Assembly (NCBI GenBank): GCA_020052975.1
Contig: JAGVOC010000426.1
Location: 1 to 7,236 of the forward strand
From: Desulfobacterales bacterium
GTDB lineage: Bacteria; Desulfobacterota; Desulfobacteria; Desulfobacterales; RPRI01
Reading direction: 5' to 3'
Length of the DNA stretch: 7,236 nt
Positions 1 through 6,212 of the stretch are shown in pieces. The translations under genes and the position numbers were made by a program. The notes under the pieces are model-generated. The model did no database searches, was not told where the DNA came from, and saw only the letters and a list, made by a program, of their open reading frames with translations. Numbering within the stretch: the stretch's first letter is position 1; every line of letters starts with the position of its first letter.

Positions 1-231
1 CTCCCCTTTTTCATGCTCAGCGGTTTTGTCTTCCCTATTGCCAACATGCCTCTTGTGGTGCAATGGTTGACTTACCTGAATCCCTTAATGTATTTTCTAA
101 TTATCATAAGAGGGATTTTCTTAAAGGGGGTAGGTATGGATGTCCTCTGGCCCCAATTTGCGGCAATGACCACTCTCGGCTTGATTGTCTTTGCAGGGGC
201 TGTCGGGCGTTTCAGGAAACGGCTTGATTAG
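1..231 (+). CDS. ABC-2 type transporter permease, C-terminal part (partial)
   Basis: The frame is open from the first base and stops at TAG 229-231, so only the last 76 residues are visible; the ATG at 13 is internal. The segment LSGFVFPIANMP followed by QWLTYLNPLMYFLIIIRGIFLKG is the typical end of ABC-2 membrane permeases of the YhhJ/YbhR drug-efflux type: a re-entrant FxFPxxNMP stretch, the NPLxYF motif, a hydrophobic helix, then a last helix (about residues 53-70) and a short basic tail (RFRKRLD). These permeases pair with an ATPase to export drugs or lipids. The gene is followed by a promoter region, so it probably belongs to a separate upstream operon unrelated to the sulfur genes. Family call is strong; substrate unknown. 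Confidence 0.85.
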   Translation, partial: LPFFMLSGFVFPIANMPLVVQWLTYLNPLMYFLIIIRGIFLKGVGMDVLWPQFAAMTTLGLIVFAGAVGRFRKRLD

Positions 232-272
232 GCAAGCTCTTCAAAAAATTTTTAACCGACATCAAAAAAAGC

Positions 273-301
273 TTTACATTTTAATCTAGATATTCTATAT
301 T
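273..301 (+). promoter_or_regulatory. Candidate sigma70 promoter P1 of the reductase operon
   Basis: TTTACA (273-278) and TATATT (296-301) are separated by 17 bases, each one mismatch from the sigma70 consensus. They lie in AT-rich DNA between the permease gene and the first reductase gene. Transcription would start near 308, giving a leader of about 185 bases that now includes the MITE-like insertion. AT-rich DNA yields such matches by chance, so confidence is moderate. Confidence 0.45.
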
Positions 302-303
302 AT

Positions 304-331
304 TTGATATGGATAATATAGTTAGTATAAC
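304..331 (+). promoter_or_regulatory. Candidate sigma70 promoter P2
   Basis: TTGATA (304-309) and TATAAC (326-331) with a 16-base spacer form a second plausible promoter just downstream of P1. Its -10 box lies inside the palindrome at 323-337, so a repressor bound there could block it. P1 and P2 may be alternatives, or only one may be real. Confidence 0.35.
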
Positions 332-337
332 ATACTA
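323..337. promoter_or_regulatory. Small palindrome, possible operator
   Basis: TAGTAT-aac-ATACTA is a perfect 6-bp inverted repeat with a 3-base spacer. It overlaps the -10 box of P2 and lies just downstream of the P1 start point, a position suited to an operator. The MerR-type gene at the end of the block is an obvious candidate partner, but MerR proteins usually bind between -35 and -10 with a long spacer, which this site does not show. AT-rich DNA makes chance palindromes likely. Confidence 0.25.
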
Positions 338-347
338 TTATAAAAGG

Positions 348-477
348 AGACCTTTGAAAAATACTCACTTTGTCATTTCGACTGAAAGGAGAAATCTTAC
401 AACTCATTGATAAATAATAAGATTGCCACGTCGCTTCGCTCCTCGCAATGAAAGTTTGTATAGATTTTCAAAGCTCT
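348..477. mobile_element. MITE-like non-coding element A with 7-bp target duplication
   Basis: This 130-bp element has imperfect terminal inverted repeats of about 40 bases. The left end begins AGACCTTTGAAAAAT; the right end, read on the other strand, begins AGAGCTTTGAAAATC (13 of 15 identical). Inside these, a GTCATTTCGA...GAAATCTTA arm pairs with a TCATTGCGAGGAGCGAAGCGACG...CAATCTTA arm. The element is flanked by the perfect direct repeat TAAAAGG at 341-347 and 478-484, which I read as the target duplication. It carries no gene. The right target copy supplies the AAAAGG part of the ribosome binding site of the reductase gene. Repeats of this GTCATT(T)CGA/CAATGA style are common in several anaerobe genomes. 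Confidence 0.75.
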
Positions 478-494
478 TAAAAGGTGATCATGCC

Positions 495-2699
495 ATGAAA
501 AGGGATTTTACCCGTAGAGAATTCATCAAAATCTCGGGTATGGGTTTGGGTGGACTAGCTGCAAGTGGGAGCCTGCTTAAGTTTGCATCTGATGTATTGG
601 GTTCTGGAAATGCTTCTCCCCATAAGGTTTTGAGAACCCCAACATATTGTGAGATGTGTACTTTTAAATGTGCAGGTTGGGCATACAGGTTGGACGGCAA
701 GCCGTGGAAAATTATTGGCAATGAGAATGATCAGCATTGCTACGGGCATCTATGCACAAAGGGTTCTGCCGGGTTTGGCGCATATGACGATCCTGACCGT
801 CTCAAAACACCATTAATCCGAATGCAAGAGAGAGGAAAACAGGTTTTCAAAGAGGTAAGCTGGGATGAAGCCTTTAATTATATAGCGTCTAAACTGAAAA
901 AAATAGCGAAAGAACACGGACCTGAGTGTGTTGCTCTGTTGACTCATGGTACCGGGGGGAGCTTCTTTAAGACTTTTCTTCAGGGTTACGGTTCAGATAA
1001 TATAGCAGCCCCTTCCTATGCCAATTGCCGTGGGCCAAGAGAAGAAGCTTATCTTCTCACGTTTGGAGACGCAATCAGCACTCCGGAACGAACCGATATG
1101 AGGAACAGCAAATGCATAGTGTTGATAGGCTCCCATATTGGTGAAAATACACATAGTTCCCAGGTTTATGAATTTGGTCAGGCTGTTCAGAGGGGAGCTA
1201 CAATAATAACTGTTGACCCCAGATTTTCGGTTGCAGCAAGTAAGTCGAAATACTGGCTTCCTATCAAACCCGGCACTGATGTGGCACTTTTATTGGCATG
1301 GATCAATGTCATTGTCGAGGAAGAGCTTTATGATAAAGAATATATCAAGAGATATGCAATCGGTTTTGATGAACTGAGAAAAGCAGTTAAAGACGACACA
1401 CCCGAGTGGGCATATTCTATAACAACGATAAAACCTGAAATTATACGGGAAACTGCAAGGGAGATGGCCAGGTATCTGCCTGCAACATTGATTCATCCCG
1501 GAAGACATGTTGTCTGGTATGGAGACGATACTCAGCGTGTAAGAGCAGGCGCTGTTCTCAATGCACTTCTTGGAAGCTGGGGAAGAAAAGGGGGGTTTTT
1601 CATGCCGGTAGAACCAGATATTCCAGAGTATCCTCGCCCTCAATTTCCGAAACCAAAAAGATCCTGGCGGGATGCTTTTCCCGGGAAATATGAATTGGCA
1701 AACCTTGCGCTCTCTTCGGGTATTTGTGAAGCAACAATTCCTTCTGTTAGCAGGGATTGTAATTTCAAAGGATGGATCGTATATGGAACCAATTTGCTGC
1801 ATGCATTACCTGATAGAAAAAAAACAATCGAGGCGATACAGAACCTGGAGCTTCTGGTTGTTGTCGATATATTACCTTCTGAAATTTCCGGTTGGGCAGA
1901 TGTTGTTTTGCCGGAGTGCACGTATCTGGAACGCTATGATGACCTTAGAACAGAATGGGGTCGGGAATCGCAGATAGCTTTGCGAATGCCAGCTTTCAAA
2001 CCGAAATACAATACAAAACCCGCATGGTGGATAGCGAAGCAATTGGCGAATAAGATGGGACTTGGTCAGTACTTTTCATGGAAAAATATAGAGGAATATC
2101 TCGATTATCGCCTGAAGAAAGCTGGCAGTTCCTTAAGAGAGATGCAGGAAATCGGAGTTAAGGTTCTAAAAAGGGAAACGCCCCTTTATCTTGCAAAAGG
2201 AGAGGAAGTAAAGTTCGATACACCAAGCGGTAAAATTGAACTCTATTCTCAGACATTGAAGGATTATGGTTTTGATCCTGTACCAAGGTATGCACCCCAT
2301 GAGGAACCGCCCAAAGGATATTACAGGCTTCTCTACGGTCGCTCCCCATCTCATTCATTCGGAAGAACAACGAATAATCCTCTCTTAACCCAGATGGATC
2401 CTGAGAATGAGATATGGATTAATACGGATGTGTCAAAAGAGTGGGGTTTAAAGGATGGTCAGTATCTCAGGCTCGAAAACCAGGATGGAGTAGTAAGCAA
2501 CAGAGTCAAAGTAAAGGTGACCGAACGTATACGGACAGATTGTGTTTATATGGTTCATGGATTTGGTCATGACCAGAAAAAAATGAAACGGTCATATATG
2601 AAAGGGGCAAGTGATACCGGGCTTATCACCAGGACAAAGGTCGATCCCATTATGGGAGGAGTAGGTATGAGGGCAAATTTTGTGACATTTAGTGTTTAG
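495..2699 (+). CDS. Tat-exported molybdopterin oxidoreductase, polysulfide/thiosulfate reductase catalytic subunit (PsrA/PhsA type)
   Basis: This 734-residue protein is the catalytic subunit of a DMSO-reductase-family enzyme. It starts at ATG 495, preceded by AAGGTGAT (481-488); the in-frame TTG at 423 would add residues encoded by mobile element A. The N-terminus has a twin-arginine signal (TRREFIK, then a glycine- and alanine-rich hydrophobic stretch), so the folded protein acts outside the cytoplasmic membrane. C52-x2-C55-x3-C59-x27-C87 binds the proximal [4Fe-4S] cluster, and C178 in YANCRGP is the likely Mo ligand (a normal TGC codon, not Sec). The C-terminal ~120 residues (from LLYGRSPSHSFGRTTNNP) form the molybdopterin dinucleotide-binding domain. 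Length and the following B and C subunits match Psr/Phs complexes. Polysulfide, thiosulfate or tetrathionate cannot be told apart from sequence alone, and a selenium oxyanion is also possible. Confidence 0.9.
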   Translation: MKRDFTRREFIKISGMGLGGLAASGSLLKFASDVLGSGNASPHKVLRTPTYCEMCTFKCAGWAYRLDGKPWKIIGNENDQHCYGHLCTKGSAGFGAYDDPDRLKTPLIRMQERGKQVFKEVSWDEAFNYIASKLKKIAKEHGPECVALLTHGTGGSFFKTFLQGYGSDNIAAPSYANCRGPREEAYLLTFGDAISTPERTDMRNSKCIVLIGSHIGENTHSSQVYEFGQAVQRGATIITVDPRFSVAASKSKYWLPIKPGTDVALLLAWINVIVEEELYDKEYIKRYAIGFDELRKAVKDDTPEWAYSITTIKPEIIRETAREMARYLPATLIHPGRHVVWYGDDTQRVRAGAVLNALLGSWGRKGGFFMPVEPDIPEYPRPQFPKPKRSWRDAFPGKYELANLALSSGICEATIPSVSRDCNFKGWIVYGTNLLHALPDRKKTIEAIQNLELLVVVDILPSEISGWADVVLPECTYLERYDDLRTEWGRESQIALRMPAFKPKYNTKPAWWIAKQLANKMGLGQYFSWKNIEEYLDYRLKKAGSSLREMQEIGVKVLKRETPLYLAKGEEVKFDTPSGKIELYSQTLKDYGFDPVPRYAPHEEPPKGYYRLLYGRSPSHSFGRTTNNPLLTQMDPENEIWINTDVSKEWGLKDGQYLRLENQDGVVSNRVKVKVTERIRTDCVYMVHGFGHDQKKMKRSYMKGASDTGLITRTKVDPIMGGVGMRANFVTFSV

Positions 2700-2708
2700 G
2701 AGAGATAA

Positions 2709-3248
2709 GTGAAAAAATACGCAATGGTCATTGACACAAAAAGCTGTGTTGGTTGTGGTGACTGTGTTATCGCATGTAAGACCGAGAATCTTGTTCCCGA
2801 AGGTCTGCACAGGGACTGGATTGTGGAGGATGTGTCCGGGAAATTTCCTAATCTTAATATGGAAATCCGCTCCGAGAGGTGCAATCATTGCTCAAATCCT
2901 CCATGTGTCACGTATTGCCCGACGGGAGCCAGCTATATCAATAGAGGGACGAATATTGTCCTCGTGAACAAAAGTAAATGTACCGGCTGCAAAGCCTGTA
3001 TAGCAGCATGTCCCTACGACGCTCGCTTTATAATGCCTGAAGGATATGTGAGCAAGTGTACTTTTTGCGAGCATCGTGTAAAAAAGGGGTTGTCCCCGGC
3101 GTGTGCGTCTGTATGCCCAACCCATTCTATAGATTTTGGTGATGTAAATGAGTCTGTGAGTAACGTTTCAAAACTGTTAAGAAAAAGGAAATACAAAATA
3201 TTGATCCCTGAAGCAGGAACCAGACCGAACGTCTATTATCTTATTTGA
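2709..3248 (+). CDS. Four-cluster [4Fe-4S] ferredoxin subunit (PsrB/PhsB type)
   Basis: This 179-residue electron-transfer subunit starts at GTG 2709, which has a clear AGGAG (2698-2702) overlapping the stop of the catalytic gene; the two genes are 9 bases apart. Sixteen cysteines form four cluster sites: C13-x2-C16-x2-C19-x3-C23, C58-x2-C61-x4-C66-x3-C70, C91-x2-C94-x2-C97-x3-C101 and C117-x2-C120-x11-C132-x3-C136. This is the DmsB/NrfC/PsrB pattern, and no cysteine is missing. It has no signal peptide; such subunits usually reach the periplasm attached to the Tat-exported catalytic partner. It would pass electrons from the NrfD-type membrane subunit to the Mo site. Its stop codon TGA (3246-3248) lies at the edge of mobile element B and is part of the duplicated target. 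Confidence 0.93.
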   Translation: MKKYAMVIDTKSCVGCGDCVIACKTENLVPEGLHRDWIVEDVSGKFPNLNMEIRSERCNHCSNPPCVTYCPTGASYINRGTNIVLVNKSKCTGCKACIAACPYDARFIMPEGYVSKCTFCEHRVKKGLSPACASVCPTHSIDFGDVNESVSNVSKLLRKRKYKILIPEAGTRPNVYYLI

Positions 3249-3417
3249 CGGTCTCCTAAAAAGTCCCCAAAGCCGTCACTCCGGTGCGTCACCCCGATGA
3301 AAATCGGGGCGGAGTCTAGAAGTGCTTGAAATTGCTGGATTCCGGTGCCTGCCCCGTACTTGATACGGGGTCCGCCGGAATGACAAGAAAGAGAGTTTCC
3401 TGACTTTTTACGACTTC
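3249..3417. mobile_element. MITE-like non-coding element B between the ferredoxin and NrfD genes
   Basis: The 11-bp sequence ATCTTATTTGA occurs at 3238-3248 and again at 3418-3428, on either side of this element. The ends are inverted repeats of the TGACGNNNTCGTAAAAAGTC type: left at 3246-3265, right GACTTTTTACGACTTCA at 3402-3418. Because both element and target carry TGA, the true boundary is ambiguous: 169 bp with an 11-bp duplication, or 3246-3418 with a 7-bp duplication (TCTTATT). Inside are two perfect hairpins, CCCCGAT-gaaa-ATCGGGG (3292-3309) and CCCCGTA-cttga-TACGGGG (3352-3370), the latter nested in a TTCCGG/CCGGAA pair (3340-3380). There is no coding content. The ends match those of element C. 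Confidence 0.75.
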
Positions 3418-3438
3418 ATCTTATTTGAGGTGACAATG

Positions 3439-4422
3439 ATGGAAGTTACAATTACCACCAATAAAATGAATCATCTGGTTGATCCAAATCTCCATATATG
3501 GGGGTGGGAAGTTCCAGTTTATCTTTTTCTGGGAGGAATAACAGCCGGGATACTGATTGTTGTTTCTTTTATGTTATTGAAAGACAATGAAGAGAAATCC
3601 CATGTTGTTGCCAACAGGCTTGCGCTTCTTGCACCTGTACTTCTGAGTCTGGGAATGGTTGCTCTTTTTATAGACCTTGAGCATAGATTGTATGTATGGC
3701 GATTTTATACAACCTTTCGGTTCACATCCCCTATGTCTTGGGGTTCATGGATACTGCTCATTGTGTATCCGATAAGCTTTTTACTGATACTGACAACATT
3801 TAGAAAGGGCTTTTCAAAGGCTTCTTTATGGATTGATGCCTGTATTCAATCGAAGCCCAGGATATGGAGATACCTGAGGGTATATTCCTGGCTTCTCGAT
3901 TTTTCCGAAAAACACAGGAGATTGATAGCGAAGACAGCCATTCCTTTTGGTATTCTTCTGGGCATCTATACAGGAATTTTGTTGAGTAGTTTCGGCGCAC
4001 GACCTTTCTGGAACTCTCCAATTATGGGACCTATCTTCCTCGTATCGGGAGTTTCGACAGCGGCTGCTCTGGTTGTGTTATTTTCAAAGGACCGTGAAGA
4101 AATAGAATTTTTCACAAGGGTAGATATTTGGTTAATCGCAGGTGAAATCTCATTGCTTATATTATTCATCACTGGAATGTTGTCTTCTTCAGAACAACAT
4201 TTAAAGGCAATTCAATTGATTTTAGGCGGAGAGATGACAACATATTTCTGGATATTTTTCTTTGGAATTGGGCTTCTTCTCCCTGCCTTTCTCGAGTTTA
4301 TGGAACTGAAAGGCAGAAAAATTCCCGGCACTATAGCAGCTTCTCTCGTATTGTTTGGGGGGATTTTGCTGAGGTTTGTAATCGTTGAGGCAGGACAGGT
4401 ATCAACCTGGATTGGTTATTGA
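3439..4422 (+). CDS. NrfD/PsrC-type membrane subunit of the reductase
   Basis: This polytopic protein of 327 residues is the membrane anchor and quinol-oxidising subunit expected for a Psr/Phs complex. About eight hydrophobic helices can be read, roughly at residues 26-47, 60-80, 98-120, 165-190, 198-215, 230-248, 268-290 and 300-320. The opening HIWGWEVPVYLFLGGITAG and the later FGARPFWNSPIMGPIFLVSG are characteristic of the NrfD family. I chose ATG 3439 because GAGGTGA (3427-3433) sits 5 bases upstream; ATG 3436 and GTG 3430 are too close to that site. Before element B inserted, this gene would have followed the ferredoxin gene by about 10 bases. Confidence 0.9.
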   Translation: MEVTITTNKMNHLVDPNLHIWGWEVPVYLFLGGITAGILIVVSFMLLKDNEEKSHVVANRLALLAPVLLSLGMVALFIDLEHRLYVWRFYTTFRFTSPMSWGSWILLIVYPISFLLILTTFRKGFSKASLWIDACIQSKPRIWRYLRVYSWLLDFSEKHRRLIAKTAIPFGILLGIYTGILLSSFGARPFWNSPIMGPIFLVSGVSTAAALVVLFSKDREEIEFFTRVDIWLIAGEISLLILFITGMLSSSEQHLKAIQLILGGEMTTYFWIFFFGIGLLLPAFLEFMELKGRKIPGTIAASLVLFGGILLRFVIVEAGQVSTWIGY

Positions 4423-4455
4423 CAGAAAGGTAGTAAATACATAAGGAGGTACGGT

Positions 4456-4974
4456 ATGGCAGCCAAAAGGAAAACGTATTCTTCCCCATATTTAGCAGGA
4501 GTCGGACTAGGACTGGTTCTTCTGGCTTCATTCTTTATAACAGGGCATGGATTAGGAGCATCTGGTTCTATGATGAGTGCAGTTGTCGCGGTCGAAAAGG
4601 TTTTTTCACCTGAACATGTTAACCAGAACGAATACCTGGCAAAATACGGAGGAGGAGATACAAACCCTTTGAAGGATTGGTATGTATTCGAGCTTGTTGG
4701 AGTGCTTGTCGGTGGGCTTATTTCAGGTGCACTTGCGGGAAGGGTAAAAAAGGAAACCAACCATGGCCCCCGGATAAATAAAAGACAGCGCTGGATTTTT
4801 GCTGTTATTGGAGGCGCTTTGTTCGGTTTTGGTGCTCGTCTGGCAAGAGGCTGCACAAGTGGAGTAGCCCTTTCGGGTGGAGCGGTACTTTCTCTGGGCG
4901 CATGGATTACTATGATGTCAATCTTTGCTGGAGCTTATGCCCTTGCATTTGTCTTCAGAAAATTGTGGATTTAG
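4456..4974 (+). CDS. YeeE/YedE family sulfur transport protein, N-terminal-half type
   Basis: This 172-residue membrane protein starts at ATG 4456 with an excellent AAGGAGGT (4443-4450). It has about four hydrophobic segments (residues 12-30, 75-95, 113-132, 138-168). The motif FGARLARGCTSGVALSG, centred on C133 (codon TGC), is the first conserved cysteine motif of the YeeE/YedE (Sulf_transp, PF04143) family. Members take up thiosulfate or related sulfur species through a relay of conserved cysteines, and full-length proteins are about twice this size. Here the protein is split in two: this gene carries the first motif and the next gene the second, so the products probably work as a heterodimer. 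It ends in TAG, which overlaps the ribosome binding site of the next gene. Confidence 0.88.
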   Translation: MAAKRKTYSSPYLAGVGLGLVLLASFFITGHGLGASGSMMSAVVAVEKVFSPEHVNQNEYLAKYGGGDTNPLKDWYVFELVGVLVGGLISGALAGRVKKETNHGPRINKRQRWIFAVIGGALFGFGARLARGCTSGVALSGGAVLSLGAWITMMSIFAGAYALAFVFRKLWI

Positions 4975-4984
4975 GAGGAGTATA

Positions 4985-5584
4985 ATGTTTGCGCCATTAG
5001 AAATAACACATGATTTTAGGCTGGAGATAAGTTTGTTGATTGGTTTTCTAATAGGCATTGGATTTGGTTTTTTTCTCGAAAGGGGAGGTTTTGGAAATTC
5101 GCGCAAGCTTGCACTTCAGTTTTATTTCCGCGACCTTACTGTTTTTAAGGTGATGTTTACAGCTATTGTTACTGCAATGACAGGCATGATTTTTTTTAAT
5201 GCCTTCGGCTGGCTTGATATTGATTCAATTTATATCAACCCCACCTATCTCTGGCCTGGGATTGTCGGAGGGCTAATCATGGGAGCCGGTTTTGTTATCG
5301 GGGGATACTGACCCGGTACAAGTGCTGTGGGTCTCAGCACATTGAAGACAGATGCCTTATTTTATATTATTGGGGTACTTTTGGGAGTGTTTGTTTTTGG
5401 AGAGACCATCCCATTACTCAATGATTTCTTTATAAGCGGATTCTGGGGGGAAAGGATAACAATATACGGAATCCTGGGAATATCGGCAGGTGTTGTTGGC
5501 TTCTTCGTTCTTTTGATGGCACTTGGCGGTTTCTGGGGCGCCGAATGGGCTGAAAAAAGGTTTGGAGAAAAGGAGGAAGTATGA
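4985..5584 (+). CDS. YeeE/YedE family transport protein, C-terminal-half type, predicted selenoprotein (UGA = Sec at residue 109)
   Basis: Read through the in-frame TGA at 5309-5311, this is a 199-residue membrane protein. ATG 4985 follows AGGAGGAG (4973-4980). Before the TGA, FFLERGGFGNSRKLALQF and FRDLTVFKVMFTAIV are family hallmarks. The sequence reads GFVIGGY-UGA-PGTSAVGLS, where the family has GGxCPGTS, so the stop replaces exactly the conserved cysteine. The frame continues for 90 codons with hydrophobic helices (about residues 120-137 and 155-180) and an acidic tail ending EKEEV. There is no ribosome binding site for a restart at GTG 5327. A SECIS-like hairpin follows the UGA directly. 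The stop overlaps the next start (ATGA, 5581-5584). Selenocysteine insertion is inferred; a nonsense mutation is the alternative, made less likely by the hairpin. Confidence 0.85.
5309..5344 (+). promoter_or_regulatory. Bacterial SECIS-like element directly after the in-frame UGA
   Basis: GTGCTG (5322-5327) and CAGCAC (5335-5340) form a perfect 6-bp stem closing the 7-base loop TGGGTCT. CAA (5319-5321) can pair with TTG (5342-5344) around a bulged A, giving nine base pairs. With the U of UGA as base 1, G and U in the loop fall at 23 and 24. These are the positions I remember as the essential loop G and U recognised by SelB in E. coli fdhF, whose loop also contains GGUCU. The hairpin is fully compatible with the coding sequence. 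Confidence 0.8.
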
Positions 5585-6204
5585 AACTGCAGGGGAAACA
5601 GATCGGAGTTTTAATTGCCCTGATTTTGGCTGTAATAATGCTTTTTCTTCCTTATCAGGATAGTTCAAAGTATCGGTTTGATCCCGAAGCTATTGCCAGG
5701 ACTATAATTGAAGGTACAGACCAGATAGATCCCAAGACACTTTCAGAATGGATAATAGAAGGGCGCAGGGATTTTATCTTAATAGATATCAGAAGCGAAA
5801 AAGAATATGAAAAGGGCAAAATAAAGGGCGCAGAAAATATACCATTACAAAAATTAATTACAAAGAGTACTATTGAAGAGCTCCCAAAAGACAAGATTAT
5901 TGTGATTTATTCAAATGGAAGCTCTCATGCAAGTCAGGCATGGCTTGTAATGAAGACTGCGGGCATCGACGCTTATATCCTTGAAGGAGGTTTTAATTAT
6001 TGGAGCAGTTTTATTTTAAACCCGGCGCAATGCTCTATAAACGCTTCAGATGATGAGATTCTTAAATACAGGTCACAAGTAGCTGTTAGTAACTATTTTG
6101 GAGGGAGTTCCCCTGCAGCTTCGACCGTAGATGATAAAACAAAGACTGAAAAGAAAGCAATAGAGATGCCGAAGAAAACAAGCAAGAAATTGAAAGGGTG
6201 CTAA
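5581..6204 (+). CDS. Membrane-anchored rhodanese-like protein lacking the catalytic cysteine
   Basis: This 207-residue protein overlaps the preceding gene by four bases (ATGA), with GGAGGAA upstream, so translation is probably coupled. Residues about 8-25 form one hydrophobic segment, a signal anchor or uncleaved signal that places the rest outside the cytoplasm. Residues about 48-145 are a rhodanese fold: FILIDIRSEKEYEKGKIKGAENIP, then KIIVIYSNGSSHASQAW, then AYILEGGFNYW. The active-site loop normally starts with Cys; here it is S111 (TCA codon), so classical sulfurtransferase chemistry is not expected. C151 and the C-terminal C207 are the only cysteines, and the tail (after about residue 170) is lysine-rich and low-complexity. 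I infer a binding or delivery role next to the YeeE pair. Confidence 0.85.
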   Translation: MKLQGKQIGVLIALILAVIMLFLPYQDSSKYRFDPEAIARTIIEGTDQIDPKTLSEWIIEGRRDFILIDIRSEKEYEKGKIKGAENIPLQKLITKSTIEELPKDKIIVIYSNGSSHASQAWLVMKTAGIDAYILEGGFNYWSSFILNPAQCSINASDDEILKYRSQVAVSNYFGGSSPAASTVDDKTKTEKKAIEMPKKTSKKLKGC

Positions 6205-6212
6205 AATAGAAA

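Noticed and set aside
343..355. AAAGG-aga-CCTTT inverted repeat as an operator
   Set aside because: It spans the junction of the target duplication and the left end of element A, so it arose from the insertion and is not a conserved site.
423..494. Upstream extension of the reductase gene to the in-frame TTG at 423
   Set aside because: The extra 24 residues are encoded largely by mobile element A, have no ribosome binding site, and would place the Tat motif too deep; ATG 495 has AAGGTGAT in front of it.
1026..1028. Selenocysteine at the molybdenum site of the reductase, as in some formate dehydrogenases
   Set aside because: The codon is TGC, and no in-frame TGA occurs in the gene before its end.
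1290..1802. Long reading frame on the - strand inside the reductase gene
   Set aside because: It lies opposite a clearly conserved gene, its translation is Cys- and Phe-rich with no recognisable motif, and it has no ribosome binding site that I can see.
3292..3370. Two strong GC hairpins as a rho-independent terminator between subunits B and C
   Set aside because: Neither is followed by a T-run; they belong to mobile element B, and the downstream gene needs the same transcript.
4985..5311. A separate short gene ending at the TGA, with a second gene from GTG 5327
   Set aside because: The TGA replaces a conserved cysteine, the second part has no ribosome binding site, and a SECIS-like hairpin follows; one Sec-containing gene explains all of this better.
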